Assembly (NCBI GenBank): GCA_902629585.1
Contig: CACORI010000002.1
Coordinates: 62,001 to 126,000, forward strand
Origin: an uncultured Pelagibacteraceae bacterium
GTDB lineage: Bacteria > Pseudomonadota > Alphaproteobacteria > Pelagibacterales > Pelagibacteraceae
DNA length: 64,000 nt
Direction: 5' to 3'
The position numbers and the translations under genes are program-made. The notes beneath the pieces are model-generated. The model ran no database searches, was not told the origin of the DNA, and saw only the letters and a program-made list of their open reading frames with translations. Shown one piece after another: positions 39,870 through 48,914 of the stretch (within the stretch, counting starts at the first letter, position 1; the number at the start of each line of letters is the position of its first letter).

Positions 39870-40554
39870 CTATAAAGTATGCTATTGATCCTGCAATAAG
39901 TCCGCCCAATAAAATAGACCATTCAGGTGAAAAAAAATAAAAAACTGGACCTAGTATAGCACCTAAAGTTACTGATAAAGTAATTTGTAATGTTTTCATT
40001 GCACCAACCATCATACAAGTAAAATAGATTGGGTTTAAAATTGCTAACCCCATTAACATATCTTTGTTTAAGTAATCTGCTAAATAAAAACCAAGAGCTG
40101 TAGCAAGAATTGATACACTCCAAGTCGCTGTGCCAATTCCTATCCAAAAATCTACTCTATCTTTTTTCTCTATTGCCTCATAATTACTTTTCATGATAAG
40201 CCATGCTGAGACTGCAATAAAATGACAAGATAAATAGTATTTCCACTTTGGTTGATTTTCATCCATCATCAAAGGAAATAGAGATACCGCCATTGGATAA
40301 AGTCTCGCGTTTACAAACCAAACTGCAATAAAAATACTTAATAATGATGCTCCAATAAGAATTGACTCGGCCATAACTAATGAGCCCGGCAAGGCATATA
40401 TCAACATAGTTGAAAAAACACTTTCTTGAATATTAAAACCAACATTTTTAAGAAGAGCACCTATAGCGACAAAGCAACAGGCTAATGCTATAGCTGGACT
40501 ATCTGGTTTTAAAATTGATTTATAACCCTTAAGAAATAATTTTCTTTTTATCAT
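39850..40554 (-). CDS. azlC: AzlC-family branched-chain amino-acid exporter subunit
   Basis: LMAESILIGASLLSIFIAVWFVNARLYPMAVSLFPLM; start overlaps livF stop by 1 nt. Confidence 0.87.
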   Translation of the reverse strand: MIKRKLFLKGYKSILKPDSPAIALACCFVAIGALLKNVGFNIQESVFSTMLIYALPGSLVMAESILIGASLLSIFIAVWFVNARLYPMAVSLFPLMMDENQPKWKYYLSCHFIAVSAWLIMKSNYEAIEKKDRVDFWIGIGTATWSVSILATALGFYLADYLNKDMLMGLAILNPIYFTCMMVGAMKTLQITLSVTLGAILGPVFYFFSPEWSILLGGLIAGSIAYFIGEKNVS

Positions 40555-41339
40555 TAGCCGCCTAAAAATAAACGACCTACATCAGGATTATTTAAAAGAT
40601 CATCTCCTTTACCTGCAATTGCGGTTTGGCCAGAAACGAGAACATACCCTATATCAGCAAACTCTAAACCTTTTTTTGCATTTTGCTCAACAAGTATTAT
40701 TGTTTTTTTTTCATTCTCTTGAAGATCTCTTAATATTTCAAAAACCATATCAATGTATCTTGGCTCGAGACCAATTGATGGTTCATCTACTAGTAATACT
40801 GAGGGTTTCATTACCAATGCTCTAGAAATTTCTAACAATCTTCTTTCTCCTCCAGAAAGGACTTTTGCTGGTTGGTTTCGTCTATTTCTTAAACGCTCAT
40901 ATTTTTCAAAAATTCGCTCAGCTTCTTCAAAGGATTCCTCAGTTTTTTCTTTTATAAAACCTCCCATTAATAAATTTTCTTCTACTGTCATATCTGGAAA
41001 AACAGAATTATCTTGAAGTATATACGCAATACCAACTGATTTTAATTTTTCAGCTGGACTCAAATTTGTAATCTCTTTTCCATCAATTTCTATTTGCCCA
41101 GAAAAAATATTTGTAAAACCATAAATTGAATGAAGAATTGTTGATTTACCCGCCCCATTTGGACCTATCAAACATAATGACTGTGCTTTACTTACAAAAA
41201 GATCAAAATTATGTAAAATTTCCATTTTTCCATAACCTGCATTCATGTTTTTAATTGTAAGATGGACATTTGATGATGATAATTTTTTTAAATCTTCAGC
41301 AACTGGTGCTTTACCTAAAACTTCGTATTGATTAGACAT
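40554..41339 (-). CDS. livF: ABC ATPase (LivF-like), second Liv system
   Basis: GPNGAGKSTILHSIYG, LSGGERRLLEISRAL, LLVDEPSIGLEP. Confidence 0.92.
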   Translation of the reverse strand: MSNQYEVLGKAPVAEDLKKLSSSNVHLTIKNMNAGYGKMEILHNFDLFVSKAQSLCLIGPNGAGKSTILHSIYGFTNIFSGQIEIDGKEITNLSPAEKLKSVGIAYILQDNSVFPDMTVEENLLMGGFIKEKTEESFEEAERIFEKYERLRNRRNQPAKVLSGGERRLLEISRALVMKPSVLLVDEPSIGLEPRYIDMVFEILRDLQENEKKTIILVEQNAKKGLEFADIGYVLVSGQTAIAGKGDDLLNNPDVGRLFLGG

Positions 41340-42079
41340 TATTGTGCTCCCAAATAAGCATCAATTACACGCTTATCATTTTTAATTTCATCTGGTGAAC
41401 CATTAGCCAACATTTTACCATGTGCTAAACAGAAAATATTTTCGGCTAATTGCATAATTACTCTCATATTGTGCTCAATTACTAATAAAGTAATGCCAAA
41501 ATCTTGATTAACTTTTATTAATCTGTCTATAATTCCATTGATGAGTGTGGGATTTATTCCTGCCGTTGGCTCATCTAATAAGAGCATTTCAGGTTCATTC
41601 ATTAATGCCATTGCAAGCTCTAGTAATTTTTGCTGGCCAAAAGATAAATCACCAGCTCTCAATTTTCTTTTTTGATACAAGCCAACAAAGCTTAACAAGT
41701 TTTCAGCTTTTTCTGTAAGTTCTTTGGGGATTTTCGAAAAAATCTTTAATAAACTAGAGTCACTTCCTTTATGGCTAATTAGCATATTTTCTACACAATT
41801 AAGTTTTCCATAGATTCTTGTCTGCTGAAAAGTTCTTAACAAACCTAATTTTGCTATGATTGGTACTGGAAGTTCTGATACTTCTTTTCCATTAAATTTG
41901 ATCGATCCATTATCTATAGGATAAGTTCCTACAATTGAATTAAACAAAGTAGTTTTGCCAGAACCATTTGGACCAATTAAGCCAACTATTTTTCCTTTTT
42001 CAACAGACATGGAAATATCAACATTGGCTTTAACACCACCAAACGATTTACTTACATTTTTTACTTCTAGAATGCTCAT
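41339..42079 (-). CDS. livG: ABC ATPase (LivG-like), second Liv system
   Basis: GPNGSGKTTLFN, LSFGQQKLLELAMAL, LLLDEPTAGINP. Confidence 0.92.
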   Translation of the reverse strand: MSILEVKNVSKSFGGVKANVDISMSVEKGKIVGLIGPNGSGKTTLFNSIVGTYPIDNGSIKFNGKEVSELPVPIIAKLGLLRTFQQTRIYGKLNCVENMLISHKGSDSSLLKIFSKIPKELTEKAENLLSFVGLYQKRKLRAGDLSFGQQKLLELAMALMNEPEMLLLDEPTAGINPTLINGIIDRLIKVNQDFGITLLVIEHNMRVIMQLAENIFCLAHGKMLANGSPDEIKNDKRVIDAYLGAQ

Positions 42080-43125
42080 TTTAATTCTACCTGCGCTTTT
42101 CTATCTGCTTCATCAACAACTTCACCAAATCGTTCAGGAAATTTTTCTCTAAGCCAACCCATAATTCCCTCTGGGAAGTAAATTACTATGATAACAATAA
42201 GAACCCCAAGAGCCACATACTGCCAACCTAAAAAAAATGTCCAAAAACCCTCTTTAAAGATATGAAAAACAGTTGCACCAATCACAGGCCCCCATAAAGT
42301 TCCTTTTCCACCCAAGATTGCCATCAGCACCATAAATACTCCCATCTCTCTTCCATCAAAGGCAACGTCAGTTGAGTCAATGTATCCAACTAATCCTCCC
42401 ATAATTCCCCCAGCCAAACCACAGAAAAATGCCGAAACCATCCAACCAATTATTTTATACTTCATGGTTTCAATGCCCATAGCTTCAGCTTTATCCTCGT
42501 TATCCCTAATAGCATTTAGAATTAATTTAAAACGAGTTGAATAAATTCCCCTTACAGTAATAAATGCAAAAACTAATGCAAAAAAACTGCAAAAGTAAAA
42601 AAATTCTCCTCTTGCTTCTAAACCACCTACATTTGGAAAAGGTGGTGTTGTAAATCCTTGGCCTGCTCCAATTATTTCAATACCTCCAGAAATTTCTCCA
42701 GCAGCAACTCCTAAGCCTAAAGTACATATTGCAAAATAATGCCCTCTTAATCCTAAAATTGAATATCCAATTAAACCAGCAACTATTGTTGGAACAACAG
42801 CTGCAACCACAAGTCCTACAGCCATACCTTGAAAAAATTGTGTGGGAGTGTGCACGAATGTCTTTTCTCCTCCACTTTCAGTCCATTCAGCTAATGGGAA
42901 AAACATTCCAACTTGTACTGAGGCGCATAGATACATCCCAAGCCCATAAAAAAGAATATTCCCAAATGAATTGTAACCCATTTCACCGCCTTGAATATTC
43001 CAAGTAACAGCAAGAATAATTAATACACAAAGAATGGATAATTGAACTTTAAAAGCAGGAAATATAAATGGTGCAGCAAGTCCAAAAACTAATATTGACG
43101 CATATAGGACAAGGTTTTTATTCAC
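42076..43125 (-). CDS. livM: ABC permease (LivM-like), second Liv system
   Basis: GLRGHYFAICTLGLGVA; LILNAIRDNEDKAEAMGIE. Confidence 0.9.
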   Translation of the reverse strand: MNKNLVLYASILVFGLAAPFIFPAFKVQLSILCVLIILAVTWNIQGGEMGYNSFGNILFYGLGMYLCASVQVGMFFPLAEWTESGGEKTFVHTPTQFFQGMAVGLVVAAVVPTIVAGLIGYSILGLRGHYFAICTLGLGVAAGEISGGIEIIGAGQGFTTPPFPNVGGLEARGEFFYFCSFFALVFAFITVRGIYSTRFKLILNAIRDNEDKAEAMGIETMKYKIIGWMVSAFFCGLAGGIMGGLVGYIDSTDVAFDGREMGVFMVLMAILGGKGTLWGPVIGATVFHIFKEGFWTFFLGWQYVALGVLIVIIVIYFPEGIMGWLREKFPERFGEVVDEADRKAQVELK

Positions 43126-44015
43126 TTTAGGTACTCTCTCTTTCTAGAAAGTTTAAATCTTCTATAAACTAAAATTAAAACTAATAATAAGAATACTGAT
43201 CCAATTCTAAACTCTGTTCCTAAGATATAATCAGCAAATTCTTCAAAAACTCCTAATCCCATTCCTGACATAGCAACACCAGGTAAATTTCCAAGACCTG
43301 CTACGATTACAATCATAAACGATCTAATTGTATAAGGTAATCCCATATAAGGATGAATCGTAAATGTTATTGATATTAAAGCTCCCGCAACACCACATAA
43401 AGCAGCATTAATACCAAATGTTGCAGCATAAACTTTTTCGGTATCAACACCTAAAATCTTGGCGGCTCTCGCATTTTGAGCGGTTGCTCTTATTGCACGA
43501 CCAAGTTTTGATTTTTTCATATAAATAACTAAACAAATTGCAAAAACGATACTTACCACTGCAGAAAATATTTTGGAATTTGGTAAAACTACGTTGCTAT
43601 CAAATAAAAAGGTGGTTCCATAACCAGAGTTGGCTAAGACAACATCTGCACCAAATGCAAAGTTCATTAATTGCATAAAAAGAATACTTATCCCAAAAGT
43701 CGCAAGAATTGAGATAAATAAGTCTCTATCAACTACTTTATTAATAACTAATTTATAAATCCCTACACCTACAAAATACATTATTATTGGTGATACGATG
43801 ACTCCCCAAGCAGGATGTATTCCATAAAGATACATAAAGTAAGCAATGTAACCTCCAAGAATAACTAAATCACCTTGAGCAATATTTATGATATTCATCA
43901 CTCCCCATTGCAAAGCCATACCGTAGGCAATTAAAGCAAACAATACACCCAATAAAATTCCGTCCAAGCAAGCTTGAACAGTAATCATCGGATATTGGAA
44001 AACCATGAAATCCAT
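43122..44015 (-). CDS. livH: ABC permease (LivH-like), second Liv system
   Basis: LIAYGMALQWGVMNIINIAQGDLVILGGY; GRAIRATAQNARAAKILGVD. Confidence 0.9.
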   Translation of the reverse strand: MDFMVFQYPMITVQACLDGILLGVLFALIAYGMALQWGVMNIINIAQGDLVILGGYIAYFMYLYGIHPAWGVIVSPIIMYFVGVGIYKLVINKVVDRDLFISILATFGISILFMQLMNFAFGADVVLANSGYGTTFLFDSNVVLPNSKIFSAVVSIVFAICLVIYMKKSKLGRAIRATAQNARAAKILGVDTEKVYAATFGINAALCGVAGALISITFTIHPYMGLPYTIRSFMIVIVAGLGNLPGVAMSGMGLGVFEEFADYILGTEFRIGSVFLLLVLILVYRRFKLSRKREYLK

Positions 44016-44026
44016 AAACAGTCTCT

Positions 44027-44062
44027 AAAAAAAAATACCCCCTAGACTTTAGGGGGTATTTG
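44027..44062 (-). terminator. Intrinsic terminator between livK and livH
   Basis: 10-bp stem ataccccctA/tagggggtat with T9 tract on the minus strand. Confidence 0.88.
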
Positions 44063-44073
44063 TAGATTTGTTA

Positions 44074-45312
44074 TTATCTATCAGACCACTTAGGAATTGG
44101 GTGAATCAGTTTAGCTGAAGCCCACTTAAGAGGAGCTACAACTTTGTTTTCACATTTCCCAGCGCCGTCACACATTACTTGGAAAAGTACCATTGGCTTA
44201 TCAACATTTTGACCGCCTTCTGCGAATTTGATATTTCCATAGAACGTCTGCATGTTAGTTGCTGCAAGAGCATCTCTTACTTTCTTTTTATCAAAAGAAT
44301 TAGCTCTTTCAAAAGCATCTTTAAAAACTAATAAAGCTGCAGATGACTCAGCTGACTGATATGGTGGATCATATTTGAACTCTTTTTCAAAATCTGCCGC
44401 ATACTTCATGCCTGACCCAAAGAATTCATCTTTGTAAGTTAATGATTTATGCCATTGAGAAGCACAGAGAGCATACTGAGAATTTTTACCATGTTGTTTT
44501 GATAATTTCGCAGCATCACAATGAGTCATTGCTAGCATTGGAACATCAACTTTCATTTCAGCAATTTGTCTGATTGCTGTTAATGCACCTTTTGTATGAC
44601 CTGAAACAACAAGAACATCTGGCTTCATTTGTTTAACTTTAACTAATGTTGCAGCCATATCGTTCAGCTCTTTTGGAAGCTTATCGTCGATTATAATTTC
44701 AGAACCAGTTTCTTTTGCTGCATCTAAAATCCCTAATCTTACGTCTTGTGAAAATGCATCTTGTTCAAACGCTTGTGCAATTCTTACGCCTTTTCCACCA
44801 TTTAACTCAACTGCAGTTCTTATAGCTACATCAAGATATAAGTTAGCTGGAGCTAAAACTGCAAATAAATATTTGTAACCTTTGGTGAATAAAGATCTAG
44901 ATGCACCATTTGCCTCAACCATTGGTACTCCATATTTTTCTGTTACTGGAGCGATTGCTTTTGTTAAGCCTGAACTATATGGTCCAAGCATAAACTCAAC
45001 ACCATCTTGTGAAATTAATCTTTCTGCTAATTGAGCTGCTCTTTTTGGGTTTGACTCATCATCATAATAAATGATTTCAAACTTATAAGTTTTTCCACCA
45101 ACTTTAACACCACCCATGCTATTAATTCTGTCAACAGCCATGTTGTAACCATTTTGTGTATGAACACCATTAGATGAATATTTTCCAGTTAATGAAATAG
45201 CAGCACCTAAAACGATTTTATCACCAACTACTTTTGCAAAAGATACAACTGAAGTTGAAAGTAAAATTGCTACTGCAGAAATAAAACTCAAGATTATTTT
45301 GTTTATTTTCAT
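44074..45312 (-). CDS. livK: Liv-type ABC substrate-binding protein, second Liv system
   Basis: Signal peptide; IVLGAAISLTGKYSSNGVHTQNGYNMAVDRIN. Confidence 0.9.
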   Translation of the reverse strand: MKINKIILSFISAVAILLSTSVVSFAKVVGDKIVLGAAISLTGKYSSNGVHTQNGYNMAVDRINSMGGVKVGGKTYKFEIIYYDDESNPKRAAQLAERLISQDGVEFMLGPYSSGLTKAIAPVTEKYGVPMVEANGASRSLFTKGYKYLFAVLAPANLYLDVAIRTAVELNGGKGVRIAQAFEQDAFSQDVRLGILDAAKETGSEIIIDDKLPKELNDMAATLVKVKQMKPDVLVVSGHTKGALTAIRQIAEMKVDVPMLAMTHCDAAKLSKQHGKNSQYALCASQWHKSLTYKDEFFGSGMKYAADFEKEFKYDPPYQSAESSAALLVFKDAFERANSFDKKKVRDALAATNMQTFYGNIKFAEGGQNVDKPMVLFQVMCDGAGKCENKVVAPLKWASAKLIHPIPKWSDR

Positions 45313-45411
45313 TTTATTTCCTTTTGTTTGTTAATTAATTAAAGTTTAATTAAATAAGAAAATATTTAATTTGCAAGTGTCAAAAGGTACTTTAAATTTG
45401 TTTTAATACTG

Positions 45412-46017
45412 TTACGTAACAATAATAATAAATGCAATAACAATCAAAACACTCGCTGAGATTGTATTAATTGTTTTTGGATTAGCTTTGATCCAAACAA
45501 TAAGTTTTTGTGCTAGCAAAGCATAACCGATTAATGAGACAAAATCTAAAACTATGTATGTAGTTATTAAAATCAAAAATTGAATTATGTAATTTGTATT
45601 AAAATCAATAAATTGTGGGAATATTAAAGGAAAAAATAACCAAGCCTTAGGACTAGTGCCTGCTACTAGAAAACCATCCTTAAAGAAAGAAAAGAAACTT
45701 TTTGAGGATAATATTTTTGAGTCAATGTCTTTTGGTTTTGATTTATAAACATCGTAAGCCAAATAAAACAAATAAAATACTCCTATCCATTTAATGAAGC
45801 TTAAGAAATTGGGATTGTCTGAAAAAAAAGATCCTAAAAAAAATATAACGAGTGTAGCTTGTGTAAGATTTGCGGTAACATCACCTAATGCAGTCCAAAA
45901 ACATTTTTTCACTCCATAATTCATTGAGTAAGAAACGATCACTACCCTTGGGGTACCTGGAGTAATAAATAAAAATATAATTATCTGTAGAAAAAGAATA
46001 AAATCTAAGGGGAGCAT
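45412..46017 (-). CDS. LysE/RhtB-family exporter
   Basis: 6-TM pattern with MLPLDFILFLQIIIFLFITPGTPRVVIVSYSMNYG. Confidence 0.85.
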   Translation of the reverse strand: MLPLDFILFLQIIIFLFITPGTPRVVIVSYSMNYGVKKCFWTALGDVTANLTQATLVIFFLGSFFSDNPNFLSFIKWIGVFYLFYLAYDVYKSKPKDIDSKILSSKSFFSFFKDGFLVAGTSPKAWLFFPLIFPQFIDFNTNYIIQFLILITTYIVLDFVSLIGYALLAQKLIVWIKANPKTINTISASVLIVIAFIIIVT

Positions 46018-46077
46018 ATAAAAAAAAAGATAGTCCTTAAAAACCGGGAGCTAAAGATGGCTAAGAAGGACTATCGA
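46018..46077 (-). promoter_or_regulatory. Terminator/attenuator-like hairpin abutting the lysE start codon
   Basis: Minus strand: GATAGTCCTT-27 nt loop-AAGGACTATC-T8-TATATG; ATG is the lysE start. Confidence 0.6.
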
Positions 46078-46131
46078 AATCATTATAGCAGATCCAAAAA
46101 GAAATGCATTATCGATTTTTTTAAAATATAA
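46057..46131 (+). CDS. Putative 24-aa basic small protein upstream of DUF2805 gene
   Basis: SD-like gggag 6 nt before ATG; MAKKDYRNHYSRSKKKCIIDFFKI*; stop 7 nt before next ATG. Confidence 0.35.
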   Translation: MAKKDYRNHYSRSKKKCIIDFFKI

Positions 46132-46138
46132 AGGATTT

Positions 46139-46435
46139 ATGAAAAAAAAAGGTCACAGGCCTTTGACGAGGGTCAAAAATCCAGAACCTAAAATTGAAGA
46201 TCCAGATTGGGTCATCTGGGCTGCCTGGGCAGACAGGATCACTTTTGAGGAAATTCAAAAAAAAACTGGATATCGAGAAACCGACGTAATTAAAATTATG
46301 CGAAAATCTCTTAAACCATCATCATTTAGATTATGGAGAAAAAGAGTTCATGAAAAAAGTATAAAACATAGAAAAAAATTTGAATATTCTAGAAAACAGA
46401 TTACTAGTAAATTAAAAAAAAGTGATTATTTATAA
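46139..46435 (+). CDS. DUF2805/TIGR03643-type protein
   Basis: WVIWAAWADRITFEEIQKKTGYRETDVIKIMRKSLKPSSFRLWRKRV. Confidence 0.82.
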   Translation: MKKKGHRPLTRVKNPEPKIEDPDWVIWAAWADRITFEEIQKKTGYRETDVIKIMRKSLKPSSFRLWRKRVHEKSIKHRKKFEYSRKQITSKLKKSDYL

Positions 46436-46438
46436 AAC

Positions 46439-46693
46439 ATGAAAAACATTACAATATATACAGGGCCCCTTTGTAATTATTGTGATGCAGCAAAACGATT
46501 ACTAGCTAGAAACAATGCACCCTTTAAAGAAATTAATATAGCGGAAATAAGTGGTGCAATGGATGAAATGATTAAAAAAGCTAATGGAAAGAGAACGATA
46601 CCACAAATATTCTTTGATGATCAACATATTGGTGGCTATGATGAAGTGAGAGTATTAGAAAAAGAAAATAAACTTCAAGATTTACTTAAATAA
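46439..46693 (+). CDS. grxC: Glutaredoxin 3
   Basis: YTGPLCNYCDAAKRLL, RTIPQIFFDDQHIGGYDEV. Confidence 0.92.
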   Translation: MKNITIYTGPLCNYCDAAKRLLARNNAPFKEINIAEISGAMDEMIKKANGKRTIPQIFFDDQHIGGYDEVRVLEKENKLQDLLK

Positions 46694-46695
46694 TT

Positions 46696-47064
46696 TTATT
46701 TTTTTTTAAAAGTTAAACAAATTCCATTATTACAATATCTTTTTCCTGTTGGTTGAGGACCATCATCAAATATATGACCATGATGTGCGTTACAATTCCT
46801 ACAATGATACTCTGTTCTTTCATATCCTAATAAATGATCTGTTTTAGTCTCAAAAACTTCAGGTAATGACTTGTAAAAGGATGGCCAACCTGATCCACTT
46901 TCATATTTTGTACTAGACTCAAATAATTTAACTCCACAATTAGCACAATGATAAGTTCCTTCACGTTTTTCATCATTTAATTCACTTGTACCAGGACGTT
47001 CAGTTCCATCTTCAAACATTATCAATTTTTGCTCTGGAGTTAGATTTGGGTTTTTTTTACTCAT
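46696..47064 (-). CDS. msrB: Peptide methionine-R-sulfoxide reductase
   Basis: CxxC zinc sites, SGSGWPSF, HHGHIFDDGPQPTGKRYCNN. Confidence 0.95.
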   Translation of the reverse strand: MSKKNPNLTPEQKLIMFEDGTERPGTSELNDEKREGTYHCANCGVKLFESSTKYESGSGWPSFYKSLPEVFETKTDHLLGYERTEYHCRNCNAHHGHIFDDGPQPTGKRYCNNGICLTFKKK

Positions 47065-47067
47065 TAA

Positions 47068-47961
47068 TCATAATAACTTAACACATGATTGATGTAAAAA
47101 TGAGTGTAATTCTACAAGTTTTTTAAAATCTTTATTGTAACCACCGCCTAAAACGCCACAAAGTGGTATTCCCTTAGAGAAAAAATTTTCTGTAACTAAC
47201 TCATCTCTCTCTTTAATTCCCTCATCTGAAATTTTAAGTTTTCCTAACCGATCATTAAAATGAATATCGACACCAGCAATATAAAAAACAAAATCAAAAT
47301 TCTCTTGATTTAATTGGTTTAAGTAGATTTTAAGTGCTCTTAAATATTCTTTATCTTCTAAATTGTCATTTAGTTCTACATCTAAGTCGCTATTTGATTT
47401 TTTTAGAGGGTAATTAGATTTTGAGTGCATACTAAAAGTAAATACATTTCGATTTTCTTTAAATATTTCTGCATTTCCATTTCCTTGATGAACATCTAAA
47501 TCTAAAATTAAAATTTTACCTGCTAATCCCCTATCAAGTAAATAATTTGATGCAACTGCTACATCATTAAAAACACAATATCCTGCTCCTTCATTTTGAC
47601 TTGCATGATGACTGCCTCCAGCTGTATTGCAAGCAATACCATTATAAATCGCTAATTTTGATGCCAATACTGTACCTCCTGTTGCGATTAAAGATCTTCT
47701 AACGACACTATCTACCAAAGGAAATCCAATTTTTTTTATTCTATTTTTATCAAGAGATTTATTTTTAATATGATTTATATATTCTTCAGTGTGTGCTCCT
47801 TTAAGAGTAATATCAGAACATGGGTATGGCTTATGAAATTTTTTAACGATTTTATGTTTGATTAGATAATCTGCAAGCTCATCGAATTTTTTAATTGGAA
47901 ATTTATGATCATCTCCTATTTTTGCAAAGTAATCTTCATGGTTAACAACAGGTAATTCCAT
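47068..47961 (-). CDS. Histone deacetylase-family hydrolase
   Basis: GGSHHASQNEGAGYCVFNDVAVA, LDLDVHQGNGN. Confidence 0.93.
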   Translation of the reverse strand: MELPVVNHEDYFAKIGDDHKFPIKKFDELADYLIKHKIVKKFHKPYPCSDITLKGAHTEEYINHIKNKSLDKNRIKKIGFPLVDSVVRRSLIATGGTVLASKLAIYNGIACNTAGGSHHASQNEGAGYCVFNDVAVASNYLLDRGLAGKILILDLDVHQGNGNAEIFKENRNVFTFSMHSKSNYPLKKSNSDLDVELNDNLEDKEYLRALKIYLNQLNQENFDFVFYIAGVDIHFNDRLGKLKISDEGIKERDELVTENFFSKGIPLCGVLGGGYNKDFKKLVELHSFLHQSCVKLL

Positions 47962-47963
47962 AC

Positions 47964-48914
47964 TTACTCAATAAGACGAATAGGTTTTTTATTTACACAA
48001 GCCTCTAAAGACTCAATCATTTGACTATAATAAATATTATAGTTTTCAGCAGTCACATAACCAATATGAGGAGTTAATAATGCGTTAGGTAAAAATCTTA
48101 ACTTGTTATTTTCTGAGAGAGGTTCATTTTCATAAACATCTAGTCCAGCGCCTGCAATTACATTAGTTGATAATGCAATTATCAAATCGTCCTCATTTAT
48201 AATATGACCTCTTGATGTATTAATTAAGAAAGCTGTTTTTTTCATTTTATCCATCTCTTTAATTGTAATACAGTTTTTGTATCTTTCGCCTCCTTGAACA
48301 TGAATAGATAAAAAATCTGAGTTGATAACTAAATCTTCCTTACTGCATGGTAATACACCTAGCTCCTTACAATTATTTAAATCAAGATTTTCACTCCATG
48401 CCATCACCTGCATACCGAAAGCTTTGCCAATTTTTGCAACTTGAGATCCCACTTTACCTAGGCCAACTAAACCAAGAATCTTATCTTTTAATTCTACACC
48501 AATAGAAGTTTGCCAATATCCTTGGTACATATTATCAATTTCCTCTTTTAAATTTCTTGCTAACCCAAGTATCAAAGCCCACGTTAGTTCGGGTGTAGGA
48601 TTTAAATTACTTTCAGTGCCACTTACAATAATTTTTCTTTTTTTTGCTGCATCTAAATCAATCGATTTATTCCTTAAACCGCTTGTAATTATAAATTTAA
48701 GATTAGATAGATTATCTATTAAATTTTTTGTAATTGGAGTTCTTTCTCTCATTATTAGTAATGCATTAAAATTCTTTAATCTGTTTATTGCATCAGCCTC
48801 ATCTTGAAACGATTCACTGAATATTTTAATTTCATATTTTCCAGAAAGTTTTTTTAAATCTACAAACTGTTGAAAAACGTTTTGATAATCATCTAAAATT
48901 GCTACTTTAATCAT
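47964..48914 (-). CDS. D-2-hydroxyacid dehydrogenase
   Basis: GLVGLGKVGSQVAKIG, NTSRGHIINEDDL, LLTPHIGYVT. Confidence 0.88.
   Translation of the reverse strand: MIKVAILDDYQNVFQQFVDLKKLSGKYEIKIFSESFQDEADAINRLKNFNALLIMRERTPITKNLIDNLSNLKFIITSGLRNKSIDLDAAKKRKIIVSGTESNLNPTPELTWALILGLARNLKEEIDNMYQGYWQTSIGVELKDKILGLVGLGKVGSQVAKIGKAFGMQVMAWSENLDLNNCKELGVLPCSKEDLVINSDFLSIHVQGGERYKNCITIKEMDKMKKTAFLINTSRGHIINEDDLIIALSTNVIAGAGLDVYENEPLSENNKLRFLPNALLTPHIGYVTAENYNIYYSQMIESLEACVNKKPIRLIE

Noticed and set aside
46028-46076. Known SAM-II/SAM-V-type riboswitch on plus strand (contains GCTAAAG)
   Set aside because: Only a short motif resemblance; stem-loop layout and downstream gene do not match what I know of those classes. 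Needs an Infernal search against Rfam.
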